Origin: Synchiropus splendidus
Lineage: Eukaryota > Chordata > Actinopteri > Syngnathiformes > Callionymidae
Direction of reading: 5' to 3'
Length of the DNA stretch: 64,000 nucleotides
Assembly (NCBI RefSeq): GCF_027744825.2
Contig: NW_026527056.1
Coordinates: forward strand, 930,001-994,000
Part shown: one piece after another, positions 11,112-22,050 of the stretch
Position numbering within the stretch: the stretch's first letter is position 1
Layout of the letters: each line of letters opens with the position of its first letter
Position numbers and translations under genes: made by a program
The notes under the pieces: generated by a model
Told to the model about the DNA's origin: nothing
The model's database searches: none
Seen by the model: only the letters and a program-made list of their open reading frames with translations

Positions 11112-13348
11112 ATGCAGGTGGGGAGAATGAGACTGACACTGGAAGAACGCCAACTCCGGATCTCTCGGGGCCTTTGTTTATATTGTGGTCAACCGGGTCA
11201 CATCATCCGTGTTTGTCCGGTCCGTCCTAGAGGCTGCCGTCTTCCACTCGTCTCCCAAAATAAGGTCAGTAAAACACCTATTAGAGTGGGAAGAATAATT
11301 TTTTCTGCCTCCCTGCGCAAGGGAGAGACGAACTCTCCGGTCGAGGTGTTCATAGATTCAGGTGCTCATGATAACTTTATCGACGCCTCTTTTGCTGACT
11401 CATTATCCGTTCCTCTTGTCAGGTTGGACTCCCCTCGCTCTCTTTCGGCAATTGACGGCAGTCTGCTCCCACAAGTCACCCACCGCACCTCCCTCCTGAC
11501 CCTCACACTGTCTGGAAACCACTCTGAGGTGATCTCGTTTCTGGTTCTCCCTGCTTCTTCTTCTCCACTCGTTCTCGGTTTTCCCTGGCTCTCCACACAC
11601 AATCTGCAGATAGACTGGAGACGGTCCAAGATTGCTGGCTGGAGCACCCACTGTCATGCTCATTGCCTTAGGTCTGCTCCTGGTTCCCTTCAGACCACCC
11701 CTTCCTCCCCACCCTCACCTCCGGATCTCTCAAAGGTTCCTACCTGTTACCACGATCTTGGGGAGGTATTTAATAAGGACCAAGCTCTCTCTTTTCCCCC
11801 TCACCGCCCTTATGATTGCGCCATCGATCTAATTCCTGTGGCTCCTTTCCCCTCGAGTAGACTATATAATGTCTGCCCAGAGAGAGAGTCAATGGAAAGA
11901 TATATAAATGAGTCCCTAGCAGCTGGTTTGATTCGCCCTTCCTCCTCCCCTCTGGGTGCGGGGTTTTTCTTTGTCAGCAAAAAGGACAACTCTCTTCGTC
12001 CATGCATTGACTATCGCGGCTTGAACCAGATCCATGTTAAAAATAAATACCCACTTCTGCTCATCGACCCTGCTTTAGAGCCCCTAAACCAGGCAACTAT
12101 TTTTTCGAAACTTGACTTACACAATGCTTTTCATCTAGTTCGCATCAGAGAGGGAGACGAGTGGAAGACCGCTTTTAAGATGCCTCTGGGTCATTTCGAA
12201 TATTGTGTCATGCCATTCGGGTTAACTAACGCTCCTGCCGTATTCCAAGCACTTGTAAATGACATCCTCAGAGATATGATTAATCATTTTCTATACGTCT
12301 ACTTGGACGACATACTGATCTTCTCAAGGGTGGAGGAGGAACACAAGGAGCATGTGCGGCTGGTCCTACAAAGACTTCTGGAAAATAGACTCTATTGCAA
12401 AGCCGAGAAGTCTGAGTTTCACATGAAACAGGTCAGCTTCCGGGGATTCATATTGGGAGAGGGACGCCTTCTTCCTGATCCTGCAAAAATCGAAGCTGTG
12501 GTAATCTGGAAGACACCGAACAACCGTAAGCAACTCCAACAGTTCTTGGGCTTCACTAACTTTTACAGACGCATCATCCGAGATTACAGCAAGGTTGCTG
12601 CTCTACTGACGGCGCTCACCTCCACTGAGATGATTTTCGTCTGGACTCCTGAGGCTGAGGAGTCTTTCAACAAGCTCCGGACTCTGTTTTCCTCTGCTCC
12701 GATCCTGCGTCATTCTTACCCTTCCCGGCAGTTTATCCTGGAGGTAGACGCTTCAGATTCAGGAATCGGCGCTATCCTGTCACAAAGGGATCCGTCTGAC
12801 CAAAAGGTACACCCATGTGCTTTCTTTTCCCAAGGATTGTCAAGTGCGGAAAGAAATTATGATATTGGCAACCCTGAGCTCTTGGCCGTTGTGGCTGCAC
12901 TACAGGAGTGGAGGCACTGGTTAGAGGGGGCTCAAACCCCTTTTTTGGTATTCACAGACCATAAAAACCTTCTGTACCTCCAGTCCGCCAGACGGCTCAA
13001 CTCTCGTCAGGCTCGTTGGGCTCTTTTTCTGGGAAGATTTAGGTTTTCCATAACCTACCGCCCAGGCAGCCAGAATGCTAAACCCGATGCTCTGTCCAGA
13101 CTCCATGAGAATCCTCTCTCCCAAGAGAAAATGGAGACCATTGTTCCTGAGACCTGTATCGTTGGATCGTTCCAAATCCTCACATCGTCCTCCAGCTGGT
13201 CTCTTACAACCTCTGCCTCTGCCTCTTCCTGGCCGACCTTGGTCACACATTGCCGTCGATTTTGTCAAGCGCTTGCCCCCGTCTGCAGGTATGACAACGG
13301 TTATGACCATTGTGGATAGATTTTCTAAGATGGCACACTTTGTTTCCC
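11112..13348 (+). pseudogene. Gypsy nucleocapsid knuckle, protease, RT, RNase H and start of integrase
   Basis: The 735-codon frame to 13319 starts with a CCHC knuckle ([14 protein letters not shown], residues about 28-41). It continues with an aspartic protease with [12 protein letters not shown] and an RT with [27 protein letters not shown] and an intact YLDDILIF box. It then enters RNase H ([14 protein letters not shown]) and a connection region ([16 protein letters not shown]). Near 13075-13340 the reading moves to another frame that gives the integrase core start ([20 protein letters not shown]). It breaks off where the LINE begins. RT and RNase H motifs look intact, but the integrase is lost. 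Confidence 0.85.
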
Positions 13349-15606
13349 TTGTTCCTGAATCTGGTGGTTCTGCATCGGATGCTGCGGAACCGTCTGCCAG
13401 ATGGCAGGAGGGAGAACAGTGCATAGTTTGCATGAGTAGAGTCCGCGATGATCCTTTGTGCCCTGGATAAGCAGCGAACATCTGCTATATCCTTGATGGC
13501 AGGGAGCGGGGTCCCGGTGATTTTCTCCGCTGTCCTCACCACCCTCTGCAGACTTCCAGTCTGATGCACTGCAGCTCCCAGACCAGACGGAGGTGCAGCT
13601 GGTCAGCAGGCTCTCGATTGTCCCTCTGTAGAAGGTGGTCAGGATGGGGGGGGGGAAGCACCCTCTTGAAGGAAGTGCTTCAAGAGGGTGGTCCTCAACC
13701 ACCCTCTTGAAGCACTTCATGATGGTGGATGTTAGTGCAACGGGGCGAAAGTCGTTCAGACACGTGGTGGTCGGTTTCTTGGGCACAGGAATAATTATGG
13801 CCGACTTGAAACATGGAGGGACGACCGCCTGGGTCAGAGAGGTGTTGAAGATGTCCGTGAGCACTTGGGACAGCTGGTCAGCACATTCCTTAATCAGTCG
13901 TCCAGGAATGTTGTCAGGGCCTGCAGCTTTACTTGCGTTCACCTTCCTCAGAGTTCTCTGCACCGTAGCGGTGTCCAGTCTGAGCGTCTGTTCGTCAGAG
14001 TGGGGGGCAGCTTTCCTCGCAGGGTTGGTATTGAGAGCTTCAAACCTTCCAAAGAAGTTATTCAGCTCATTGAGGAAGCTGATGTCGTCACGGCAAGGAG
14101 GGGGAGAGGCTTTATAGCCTGTGACCGTCTGGATGCCCTGCCACAGTTGTCTGGTGTTGCTGGCATTCTGAAAGAAGCCTTGGACCTTCCGACTGTGGGT
14201 GCGCTTCGCTGCCCGGATTTCACGGTTCAGATTCGCCCTGGCTGATCTGAGTGCCGTTCCATCTCCAGATTTGAACGCAGCATTTCGCTCCCTCAGTCTA
14301 TCACGCACCTCTTTCGTCATCCAAGGCTTCTGATTGGCCCGAGTGACGATGGTCGCATACTCCCCCACGTCTGTTTGCTGATTGCAGTCCGTAGCAGCAT
14401 CCTTGAACATGCTCCAGTCAGTACGCTCGAAACAGTCCTGAAGGGCTGATATGGCTCCCTCTGGCCACACTCTCACTGTCCTCACTGCTGGTTTCTCTCT
14501 CATGAGCAGGGGCTGGTATGCAGGGACCAGCAACACAGAGAGATGATCTGAGGAGCCGAGGTGAGGACGAGGGACAGCTCTGTACGCCTTCTTGATGTTG
14601 GTGTAGACCAGGTCCAGGGTGTTCTCCCCACGAGTAGCGAAGTCCACATGCTGGTGAAAGGCTGGAAGCACAGTCTTCATATTGGCCTGGTTAAAGTCCC
14701 CTGCCACAATGAAGACACTCTCTGGGTGTGTGGACTGCACGTCGCTGATGGCTTGATGGAGGACACTCAGGGCCTGTTTGCAGTCAGCGCTTGGAGGGAT
14801 GTACAGGGCCACCACTGTGACGCTGGTGAACTCACGTGGCAAGTAGAAGGGTCTACATTTCACAATCAGAAACTCTATGTCCACACAGCAGTGACTGGAG
14901 ACCGGAGTTGTGTTGATACACCAGTTGTTGTTGATGTAGATGCAGACACCCCCTCCCCGGGTTTTACCTGTGAGCACGTTGTTCCTGTCCGCCCTGAACG
15001 CTGTTAGCCCTTCCAGGCTAATGGCGGTGTCCGGGACAGAAGAGTTGAGCCACGTCTCCGTGAGGATCAGCACGCAACAGTTCCGTGTCTCCCTTCGGGT
15101 GTTCAAGTCCAGTTTCAAATAGTCCAGTTTGTTTTCTCGCGAGCGCACATTAGAGAGCAGGACCGACGGGAGCGGCGAGCGGAACGGGTTAGCATTTATC
15201 TTAGCCTTAATTCCGCCGCGGCAACCGCGCTTCTGCTTCCTCTCGCACCGCCTCCGATGTCCCCCGTGATGATGATCCCTGCTGCTGGGGAGGGGCTTCG
15301 CTGTGCTGTAGGACTCTGAATCTGACTGGCGGGGCTTCGCTATGCTGTAGATCCTTGGATCCGACCGGTGGAACAGACCGAGGTCGTGTAGGGTCGTCCG
15401 TGTCTCCGCCCTAACGGGATAAAAGCCGTTGAAATCCCTCAGATTAATGATCGTTTGCCGGTCATATCCTAATAAACGCATTGCGCCGTTTCCACTGTTT
15501 GTTCGTTCGTTCGTTGATTGTTTCATTTTCATTGTATTATACATACATTTGGCTTTGTTACCGGGAGCCTCAGTAGCCGCTGCCTGACAAGGCGCCGCCA
15601 TCAAAG
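13348..15606 (-). pseudogene. L2-like non-LTR retrotransposon (APE endonuclease plus RT remnants), RT core deleted
   Basis: On the minus strand a frame of nearly 780 codons contains an AP-type endonuclease (LLSNVRSRENKLDYLK, ILTETWLN, FIVAGDFNQANM, GSSDHLSVLL) and a linker (NQKPWMTKEVRDRLRERNAA). The RT start follows (NASKAAGPDNIPGRLIKECA, IIIPVPKKPTTTCLNDFRP). After KCFKRVVE it jumps to the family C-terminus (TTFYRGTIESLLTSCTSVW). The palm with the YxDD box is therefore missing. The extreme C-terminus, partly in another frame, stops at RFRN without the usual end or 3' UTR. The first residues at 15670-15607 come from Gypsy sequence. The family is L2/CR1-group judging from motif order. Confidence 0.8.
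13672..13718. repeat. 20-bp perfect fold-back inverted repeat at the LINE deletion site
   Basis: 13672-13691 is the exact reverse complement of 13699-13718, with a 7-nt loop. A shorter overlapping hairpin (13659-13670 with 13679-13690) shares the same sequence. It sits where the L2-like RT core has been removed, as expected from template switching or fold-back repair. Confidence 0.9.
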
Positions 15607-15749
15607 CGATACGCGATTGACTGGCCCTGAGGAGCAATACTGGATCTCCCGCTCCCTCATCCTCGACCAAGACTTAATCTCAAGTTTCACGGCACCCACC
15701 CAGACAAGGCTGGAAAAGTGCCTAGAGGCCCTCCTCGAAGGGGGTGTAC
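15607..15749 (+). pseudogene. Gypsy pol C-terminal chromodomain-like tail and polypurine tract
   Basis: Read across one frame change, the stretch gives TGPEEQYWISRSLILDQDL, followed by a PRGPPRRGC-type ending just before the LTR. This is the usual C-terminus of fish chromovirus integrases. The purine run GAAGGGGG (15737-15744) directly precedes the 3' LTR and serves as the polypurine tract. Confidence 0.7.
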
Positions 15750-15872
15750 TGTTAGGTTTCGTGTTCGTTTGTGCTTTTATTGTTTTACTTCCTGTCTCCC
15801 CGCTTCCGCGTCTTCATCTGTCCTTCTTCAGCTTAATGGCGACACACAGCTGGGACCCATTCCGCTGATGAT
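15750..15872 (+). repeat. Truncated Gypsy 3' LTR
   Basis: It matches the first ~123 bp of the 5' LTR at 9566. Similarity stops at CTGATGAT, after which the sequences are unrelated. Over 500 bp of LTR is missing. Confidence 0.8.
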
Positions 15873-16248
15873 TAAATGGAGCCCGTATCGAGGCCCGTCT
15901 CGTTTTTTCCTCATATCACAAGACCGAAGGCAAATGAGGCCCCATTTTCAGCGATCACGTAACTGGCTCGCGTCATGATTCGCGCTCCTTAAATAGGCAC
16001 AGAAAAACCAGGAAGAGTCTTTCATCATTGCTGTGCTACTTCGACTGACAGAGAGTGACGATGGAGCCACCCAAGAAGCGAAGAACATATCTCCCACAAA
16101 GGTATAACAGACAGGTATAATGAAGCACAGGTCTCTATGTGGTGAGGAGGAAGGAAGATTATGATGCTGGTTCGGATAACTGATAAAGAATCCACGATGG
16201 TTGGCCGGTCAGAGCACAGGAGTTCAAGAGATGTGTAAACTGTGTGGT
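15873..16248 (+). other. Spacer with a possible short first exon
   Basis: A TATA-like CCTTAAATAGG near 15988 lies upstream of a 19-codon frame at 16061-16120 that begins MEPPKKRRTYLP and contains a basic KKRR stretch. The frame ends at CAGGTATAA, which also resembles a splice donor. It could be the first exon of a transposon gene or chance. No downstream partner was found. Confidence 0.25.
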
Positions 16249-17754
16249 TTATTTGTCCAAGTTCTTGATATATAGCTCATTCTTCAGGACACTGGCTAGT
16301 TGAGCCGCTACAAGTGCTGCACAAAGCTCCAAGCGCGGGATGGACTGAAGGCGCTTTGGGGCCACGCGTGAGCAGGCTAGGATGAAGGACAGGTGCCGTT
16401 GGCCTTGGCTATCCTCAGTTCTCAAATACGCCACAGCGCCATAGGCTCGATCAGAAGCGTCAGCGAATATATGGACTTCATATGTCACACCCTTGTGACT
16501 GACATCCTTCGGAAGGTATGGCCTAGGAAAGGTGATGTGGCACAGTAGGTCCAGTTCCGCTTCCCAGCTACACCACTCTTGTAGGAGTTCTGCAGGAAGT
16601 TCAAAGGAGGAGTTCAAAGCCCCCAGAAGAAAGGAGTTCACTCTGTTGTCTGTTGTTGAGCAAGCGCACTTGGTGGAACATCCCTTTGATGTCCCCGCTG
16701 ATGGCCACAGGGTGCTCTCGGAACCTCAGTAAAACCCCAAGGAGCGAAGCACCAAGGGTTGGACCAGACAGCAGATGTTGGTTCAGCGTCTGTCCGAGGT
16801 AGGAATGGGAGCAGTTGAAGACCAAACGATTGTTCCCATTATGGTGCACAAGGTGGTGGGGAATGTACCAGCACTCCTCTGGCGGTTTCGCTTCTTTCAC
16901 TTCTTGCACGGCGCCAGACGTGATGAGCTTCTGCATTTCTGCACAGTAATCTTTGGCTTTCTGAGGTTCTCTGAGGAGCCGACGTTCCGTACTGCGCAAC
17001 AATGGCATGACGGACTCCTTTGGGGCATGTAGCAGTGGCATTTTCTCATGACGCAGTAATGGAGTTGCATATCTGAAAATACCATCCACCTCTACCCTGG
17101 CAGTTCTGGACTTAAGCAGTGCAACAGTATGATTATCAAGCTTGGAGCGAGTCACTTCTCTCTCAGGGTGTTGGGGTAAGACATCCAGTTTCCAGAGTCT
17201 CTCAACATGCTGGAAAATCTCATCCAGGTGTGGTGGGGAGGTGGTCAAGAGGCACTGCGTACTGTGAGATAGCCCCCCCGTATCTCGAACGGGACCTTCA
17301 AGAGTCCAGCCCAGCCTTGTATGTACAGCAGCTGGCCCCCCGGGGGGGCCCAGCCTGACTGGCTCAACCGGTGTTATAAGGTGAGGTTGATCAGAACCAA
17401 TCAGCAGGAAGGGGGTAGCATTCTTAAAGGCCGGGATCGGAAGACCATGCATGTGCTTAAACTTCCGTTGGAGACGTTCCATTGGATAGGTGTATGGGGC
17501 AAGGCTGAGGTTGTTAGCTGTATGGATGGACGATCCACTGAGGAAACTTGGAATGACACAGTTTGTCCATGCAATACCTGGACATCGTGGCGAACTGTTC
17601 GGAGAGGGAGGTTTTCTGGACTGCCGTTCATGTTCAGACATTTTGCTGCTTCTGCGAGCAGCATTGTCCTTTCATTGTCCTTTTCGTGTAAAACAGTTAC
17701 TGTCTGCCTTCCTGCACGACCCTCCCCTTTGGTGGTGAACCTCTCCTCAATCAA
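16249..17754 (-). pseudogene. BEL/Pao retrotransposon pol fragment (protease, RT N-part, RNase H), deleted
   Basis: On the minus strand the BEL/Pao protease-linker appears first (LPLRTVRHDVQVLHG) in one frame. The next frame (17641-16601) has the family hallmark LITPVEPVRLGPPGGPAAV, then HTRLGWTLEGPV and RT motifs CWYIPHHLVHH, NRLVFNCSHSY and AISGDIKGMFHQVRL. A junction near 16640 then leads straight to the RNase H region (HIFADASDRAYGAVAYLR, SRVAPKRLQSIPRLELCAAL). The RT catalytic YVDD segment is missing. There are no LTRs, so both ends are truncated. The copy is an old inactive fragment. Confidence 0.8.
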
Positions 17755-17916
17755 TTACGATTAATTAATTACAACATCATTACAATTAATTACAACTTTA
17801 TTTATTTATTTTTAATTTAACAGTTTGCTCTCCAGACAACAGGGAACCTTTGTAAGTGCAGGAGTTCCTGGTCCACTGATCACATTGATGCACAAGACAC
17901 GTGGCAGCTAGGATGA

Positions 17917-17946
17917 TAACAACAACAACAACAACAACAACAACAA
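17917..17946 (+). repeat. (CAA)n microsatellite
   Basis: About ten uninterrupted AAC/CAA trinucleotide units. Confidence 0.9.
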
Positions 17947-17962
17947 ACATGGAGGAATCCCT

Positions 17963-18000
17963 GAACAAAAGCAAACAAAAGCACGTGTTTGCTTTTGTTC
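17963..18000. repeat. Perfect 15-bp inverted repeat with 8-nt loop
   Basis: 17963-17977 (GAACAAAAGCAAACA) pairs exactly with 17986-18000. The loop includes CACG. It may be a hairpin-forming transposon tip or simply a fold-back. Confidence 0.85.
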
Positions 18001-20089
18001 AAGGAGGTTTTTCACTACACAATGGCCAGGGTTTCCACTACTACACTACAAATATTTTCAAGACATTAAAAGAGCTTTTTTTTCAAAAAGGTGATATAAA
18101 AACTTATTGACACCATCATGATTTATTGTGCTATTGTCAAACTGAAAATAAACAATATTTTGTTGTTTAAATGTATGTATGGCTCCATCATTCGTTTCAG
18201 TAATATACCAAATTCATCCAAATTGAAAAATGTGGCTTCTTGTGGCAAATATTCTTATACCATTAAACAGTGATTAATTGAGATTAATTCATCACAAATT
18301 CTGTCATTAACTCAATTTTTTTAATCGAATCCCACCACTTTACTTCAGAATTCTATTAAAAAAACAAAACAAAAAAACATGTATATTAGCCAGGCATCCT
18401 GAATGTGAATCCAATGAAAGATTCCACTAACCCCTTGTGGTACTTTTTATATATTTTTTAAAATATGCATGTTATTATATGACAATGTGTGTATTTATTT
18501 GTAAAAGACGTTGAAGCCATATTCTTACAATACATAAAGTCTATTTATTTCAGTACACAGCACATTGTTATCGGTCATCTCAGAAAACACAACAAACATT
18601 TCGACACATTCAACACTTCACTGGAGCTTTCGGTGTCGCTACCGTAACTGCACAAATACACACACTTTTTTTTGTTGTGAAAAGGCGGGATGGGTATATG
18701 TAGATTGCAGGCTTGCGTGATGCCAGTGTCTTTATTCATGTCACAACAATCAGCTTACCAGTGTGCTTCGCGTTCTTGCCTTAACACGCCTTGCTAGTGA
18801 TGAGGGTTAGGTTAGGCTAACCCTAACGCCTACTCTACACCGGTTAAGCACAACGTGAAGCCATGCCTCGTCGCCATTAAGTTATATCCTTTCACATATA
18901 TATGGACAACAGGAAAGCACAGTCGTACTGTATCTCATGTCTGCCATTATTCACTCTATCACTCACTGGATGCTCAAAATCATGCAATGGCAAATGAGGG
19001 AAGTTGTATTTATATGAATAAGTGTTTTTTTTTTAACATTTGTTATCCCAATGTTGTCAAAATATTTGTTTTCATTTGTTATACCATTACAGGTGCCGAT
19101 ATACTTTGTAGGGCAGCCTCTTCTGAAGACTGAGAGTCTCCTTTCTTGGTGGAAGGCAAATGAACGCCTGTTCTCAGCAACTGGATATATCATCTCAAAG
19201 AAGAGAACCAGCTCAACATACCAGCCTTAATTTTCAGATGGCACACTTCTTCTGATTTGAACAAACATGTCAGTGAAGCCTCATGTCAATTTTTAGAGTG
19301 CCACCTACTGAGCTGTGAAAATAATGGCAGTATTTCATGAAGCCATGGCAGAACTTCACTTCTGCTGTTGCAGCGAGTGTAGGACCACCATAACTCAATT
19401 AAAAACTGATTTGATTCAGATTTTGAACCACACATCAACTCAAGACATTGTCATCAAGGGTTTGTGAGACTTTTTCGTTTGTTCGGCACTTTTTATCAGA
19501 GGTTTCAATCCGAGTTCCAGAGGGGTGGATAATACGGTGGAAATCACAGGCAAGTTGTCAGGGTTCCCCTCTGTAAGAAGCCAAAGTGGTTTGTGCTTGG
19601 TTTCAAGCCGAGGACCTTCCACACGTTGGGCAGATGTGTTAACCACCACACTGCAGATACATGACAAGCCTTTTTTTCAAATGATGGCATGAAAGACACC
19701 GAACCATCGAGTGCCATGAACAGTTCAAGTATTTTTTAATGAACGCACTGATGAACGGAACATGACAGGTAGTAGTGAGCATTGTTGAGATGAACTGTGA
19801 TAACTCAAAGTTTCAAATCACATCCCAAACTGATCGTTGTTCTTGAACCAAAGGCATTAACCCTGTGGTGGGAAAACTGGTCCTCAAAGGGTCGGGTTGG
19901 GAAGGTCACGTCTCTGACAACCCAGTCTCACTGAAAAACATGCAATAATGAAGTTTGTCAATCCATTTGACAGAAATGTTTCAAAAAACGTCACCTTGGT
20001 ATATTTTACTTCTCAATAGCTTTCAGGTTTCTCCGCTGTCTGAACACAAAATATGGCGAACATCCGTTCTATTTTTCATTTTATTTTTT

Positions 20090-20520
20090 TAGTGTGGGTC
20101 TCGATGAACTACTTGTATTGTGACGTTTGCTCATCTCGCGTGCAATTCTTATGTAAATTGCTATTTTTATAATAACAAAAGTGTCTGTAGAGTTTTGCTC
20201 GCATTTCTAGGGACAATTTATTCTTTATTGTCATACTACCCACTCGGTTTATGTATATGACACTTGTTTCTTTTTTTTTTTTTTTTTTTGTTTTGGCCCA
20301 AATTCTTTTGTGGGTGTCATTGAAATAGTATTATGACGTTTGCACATGTTACCTGTTATTCCACAGTACATTGCAAGATTTAAAAATAATGAAAAGCTTT
20401 TGTTATGCTTTGATCACATCATGCTATATTCTTTGCCTTTGTGTTACCTGATCGGTTAATGTATATGATGCTTAGATTTTTCTGTTTCGACCCAGACTCT
20501 TTTGTGGGTCTTGATGAAAT
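20090..20520 (+). repeat. Diverged tandem repeat of about 200 bp
   Basis: A block starting GTGGGTCTCGATGAA (20094), with TGTGACGTTTGC, TTATGTATATGA and CCCAAATTCTTTT in order, recurs from GTGGGTGTCATTGAA (20311) with TATGACGTTTGC, TAATGTATATGA and CCCAGACTCTTTT. A third copy starts GTGGGTCTTGATGAA (20497) and breaks off at the DIRS fragment. A long T-run (about 20272-20290) lengthens the first copy. Confidence 0.7.
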
Positions 20521-20544
20521 AGTAGTATAGAGGGTTTTCACGGC

Positions 20545-22050
20545 ATGGCCATCAACATGTCGCTCTTGGCCTGCTCGATGGACAGGATGCTGTACAGCAA
20601 AGAGGACCTGACTAGGGAGGAGCTACAGGAGGCCCAGGTAACGATGGCGGCCTTCCTACAAGGTGAGGGGATCACCGAACATTTGGAGAAACTGGAGAGC
20701 TCACGGAAGACGGCGGCCCCGCTTTCTGGCATGCTGAAAGTGGGCACGGAGAAGAGGCAGGCGCCTCCCCCGTGCAAGCGGCCTAGTTCCCAGTCCGATT
20801 GCAGGGAGGACCGAAGGGGTCCACGCCAGGAGGAGAGCAGTGAGGACCGGAGGCGGCAACCATCACGGACCCATGAACAGGAGGTGAGCTAGCCGAGACC
20901 AGGCCCTTCCAGCAGCGGTGCTCTGTGGAGGGAGGAGACGAAAGACTCCTTCATCTGACTTCAGATTCAATGAAAAATCCCAAAAGTATTCTCTGCCTGG
21001 TAATTCATGTACTTGCACGTGGTGCTGCAGTCCTGGCTTGACCCCTGTGGCCTAATACAACGGTTCCTGCTTGTCGACGCGTTTTCCGAGTAGGAGTTAG
21101 GACGTCACCATCTTCACGGACCACCGGTTCTGATGTGGGGAAGATGACGACCGACCATTTTGTGCGACCCCTAGCGGACGAGTGTGGCTCACGCGGGAGG
21201 TTCGGGCATTTTGTCTCTCCACCCTGCACAGTGCAGGAGAGAGAATGTCTCGACCAGGAAGTCTCGTCTTTATTAAAAAAAAAGGGGCGAGAGTGGATCA
21301 GGAAGACACGGAGATGGGTTTTTTTGATGATGAGGTAGCGACAGCCAGAGAAAACGCCCGTGTGAGAGCCTGCAATGTCATGTCGCGGCTCATGTCTGCA
21401 GCGCACCCAGTTCAGCCGCTTGAAGCTGGACCCAGTGAAGGACAAGAATCGCTGTCTGGTGCTGTCCGGACAGGCACGTCGGGATCTGATGTTCTGGGAC
21501 TCTCGCGCACGTCTGATAAGGGGCATGCCGATCAGTTGTGTCCCTCGATATCTTCACATGTTCACAGACGCGTCCCTGTCGGGCTGGGGCAGGGCGCTGG
21601 ACGGAGACAGCGTGGGTGGAGTCTGGTCAGGTCCGCCACATAAATGTTTTAGAGTTGATGGCGGTGGACCTAGTTCTTCGCCACTTTGCTCCTCGCGTGG
21701 AAAGGCACCATGTCATGATCAGGTCGGACAACTCGACTGCTGTAGCGTACCTGAACAGACAAGGGGGTGTCAGGTCACCCGCTCTCCACAAGGTGGCAGC
21801 ATCCATCTTAGAATAGGCGGACAGTCATCTGCTGTCACTGAGAGCACGTCACGTCCCGGTGTTGCTCAATGTGGGAGCAGACGGTATGTCCCGAGGGGGT
21901 GCCCTGATGCAGGAGTGGGAGCTGTCGCCTCGAATTATAACATCTGTTTGGAGCCGGTTCGGATTACTGATCTGTTCGCTACAAAAGCGAATGCAAAATG
22001 TCCCCTCTGGTTCTCTTTGAGGGCGTCGGACTGCACAGACCTAAACCTAA
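20545..22050 (+). mobile_element. Second DIRS fragment (gag-like, RT start, RNase H), internally deleted
   Basis: 20545-20892 encodes a DIRS Gag-like piece (ACSMDRMLYSKEDLTREELQ) homologous to, but clearly different from, the copy at 2.1 kb. 21135-21300 gives the RT N-terminus (FVSPPCTVQERECLDQEVSS). The RT palm is missing. From about 21360 the connection (SRLKLDPVKDKNRCLVL), RNase H (MFTDASLSGWGRAL, then LELMAVDLVLRHFAPRVE and MIRSDNSTAVAYLNRQGG) and the start of the next domain (CPLWFSLRASDC) follow in changing frames. No recombinase or inverted ends remain. It belongs to a different DIRS subfamily from the first element. Confidence 0.75.

Larger units (their letters stand above)
9566..15872 (+). 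mobile_element. Ty3/Gypsy chromovirus, decayed, with antisense LINE inside
   Basis: A 5' LTR, gag with a CCHC knuckle, a continuous PR-RT-RNase H frame, the start of an integrase core, a chromodomain-like tail, a polypurine tract and a truncated 3' LTR lie in Gypsy order. The tail and fish-like context suggest a Sushi/V-clade chromovirus. Between the integrase start (about 13348) and the tail (about 15607) lies an antisense L2-like LINE, and most of the integrase is missing. Frameshifts and stops break gag and pol. Confidence 0.8.
17755..20089. other. AT-rich non-coding stretch
   Basis: No coding sequence is recognisable. It contains a (CAA)n microsatellite (17917-17946), a perfect hairpin (17963-18000), and the ATTAATCGTAATTGATTGAG-like motif near 17750, with related TTAATTGAGATTAATTC text near 18275. 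The latter recall terminal parts of hAT-type or other short transposons, but no pair of ends could be defined. Confidence 0.45.

Noticed and set aside
13635..15007. Plus-strand frames of 126-160 codons over the LINE
   Set aside because: They are antisense to the endonuclease and RT region, which has clear L2-like motifs on the minus strand.
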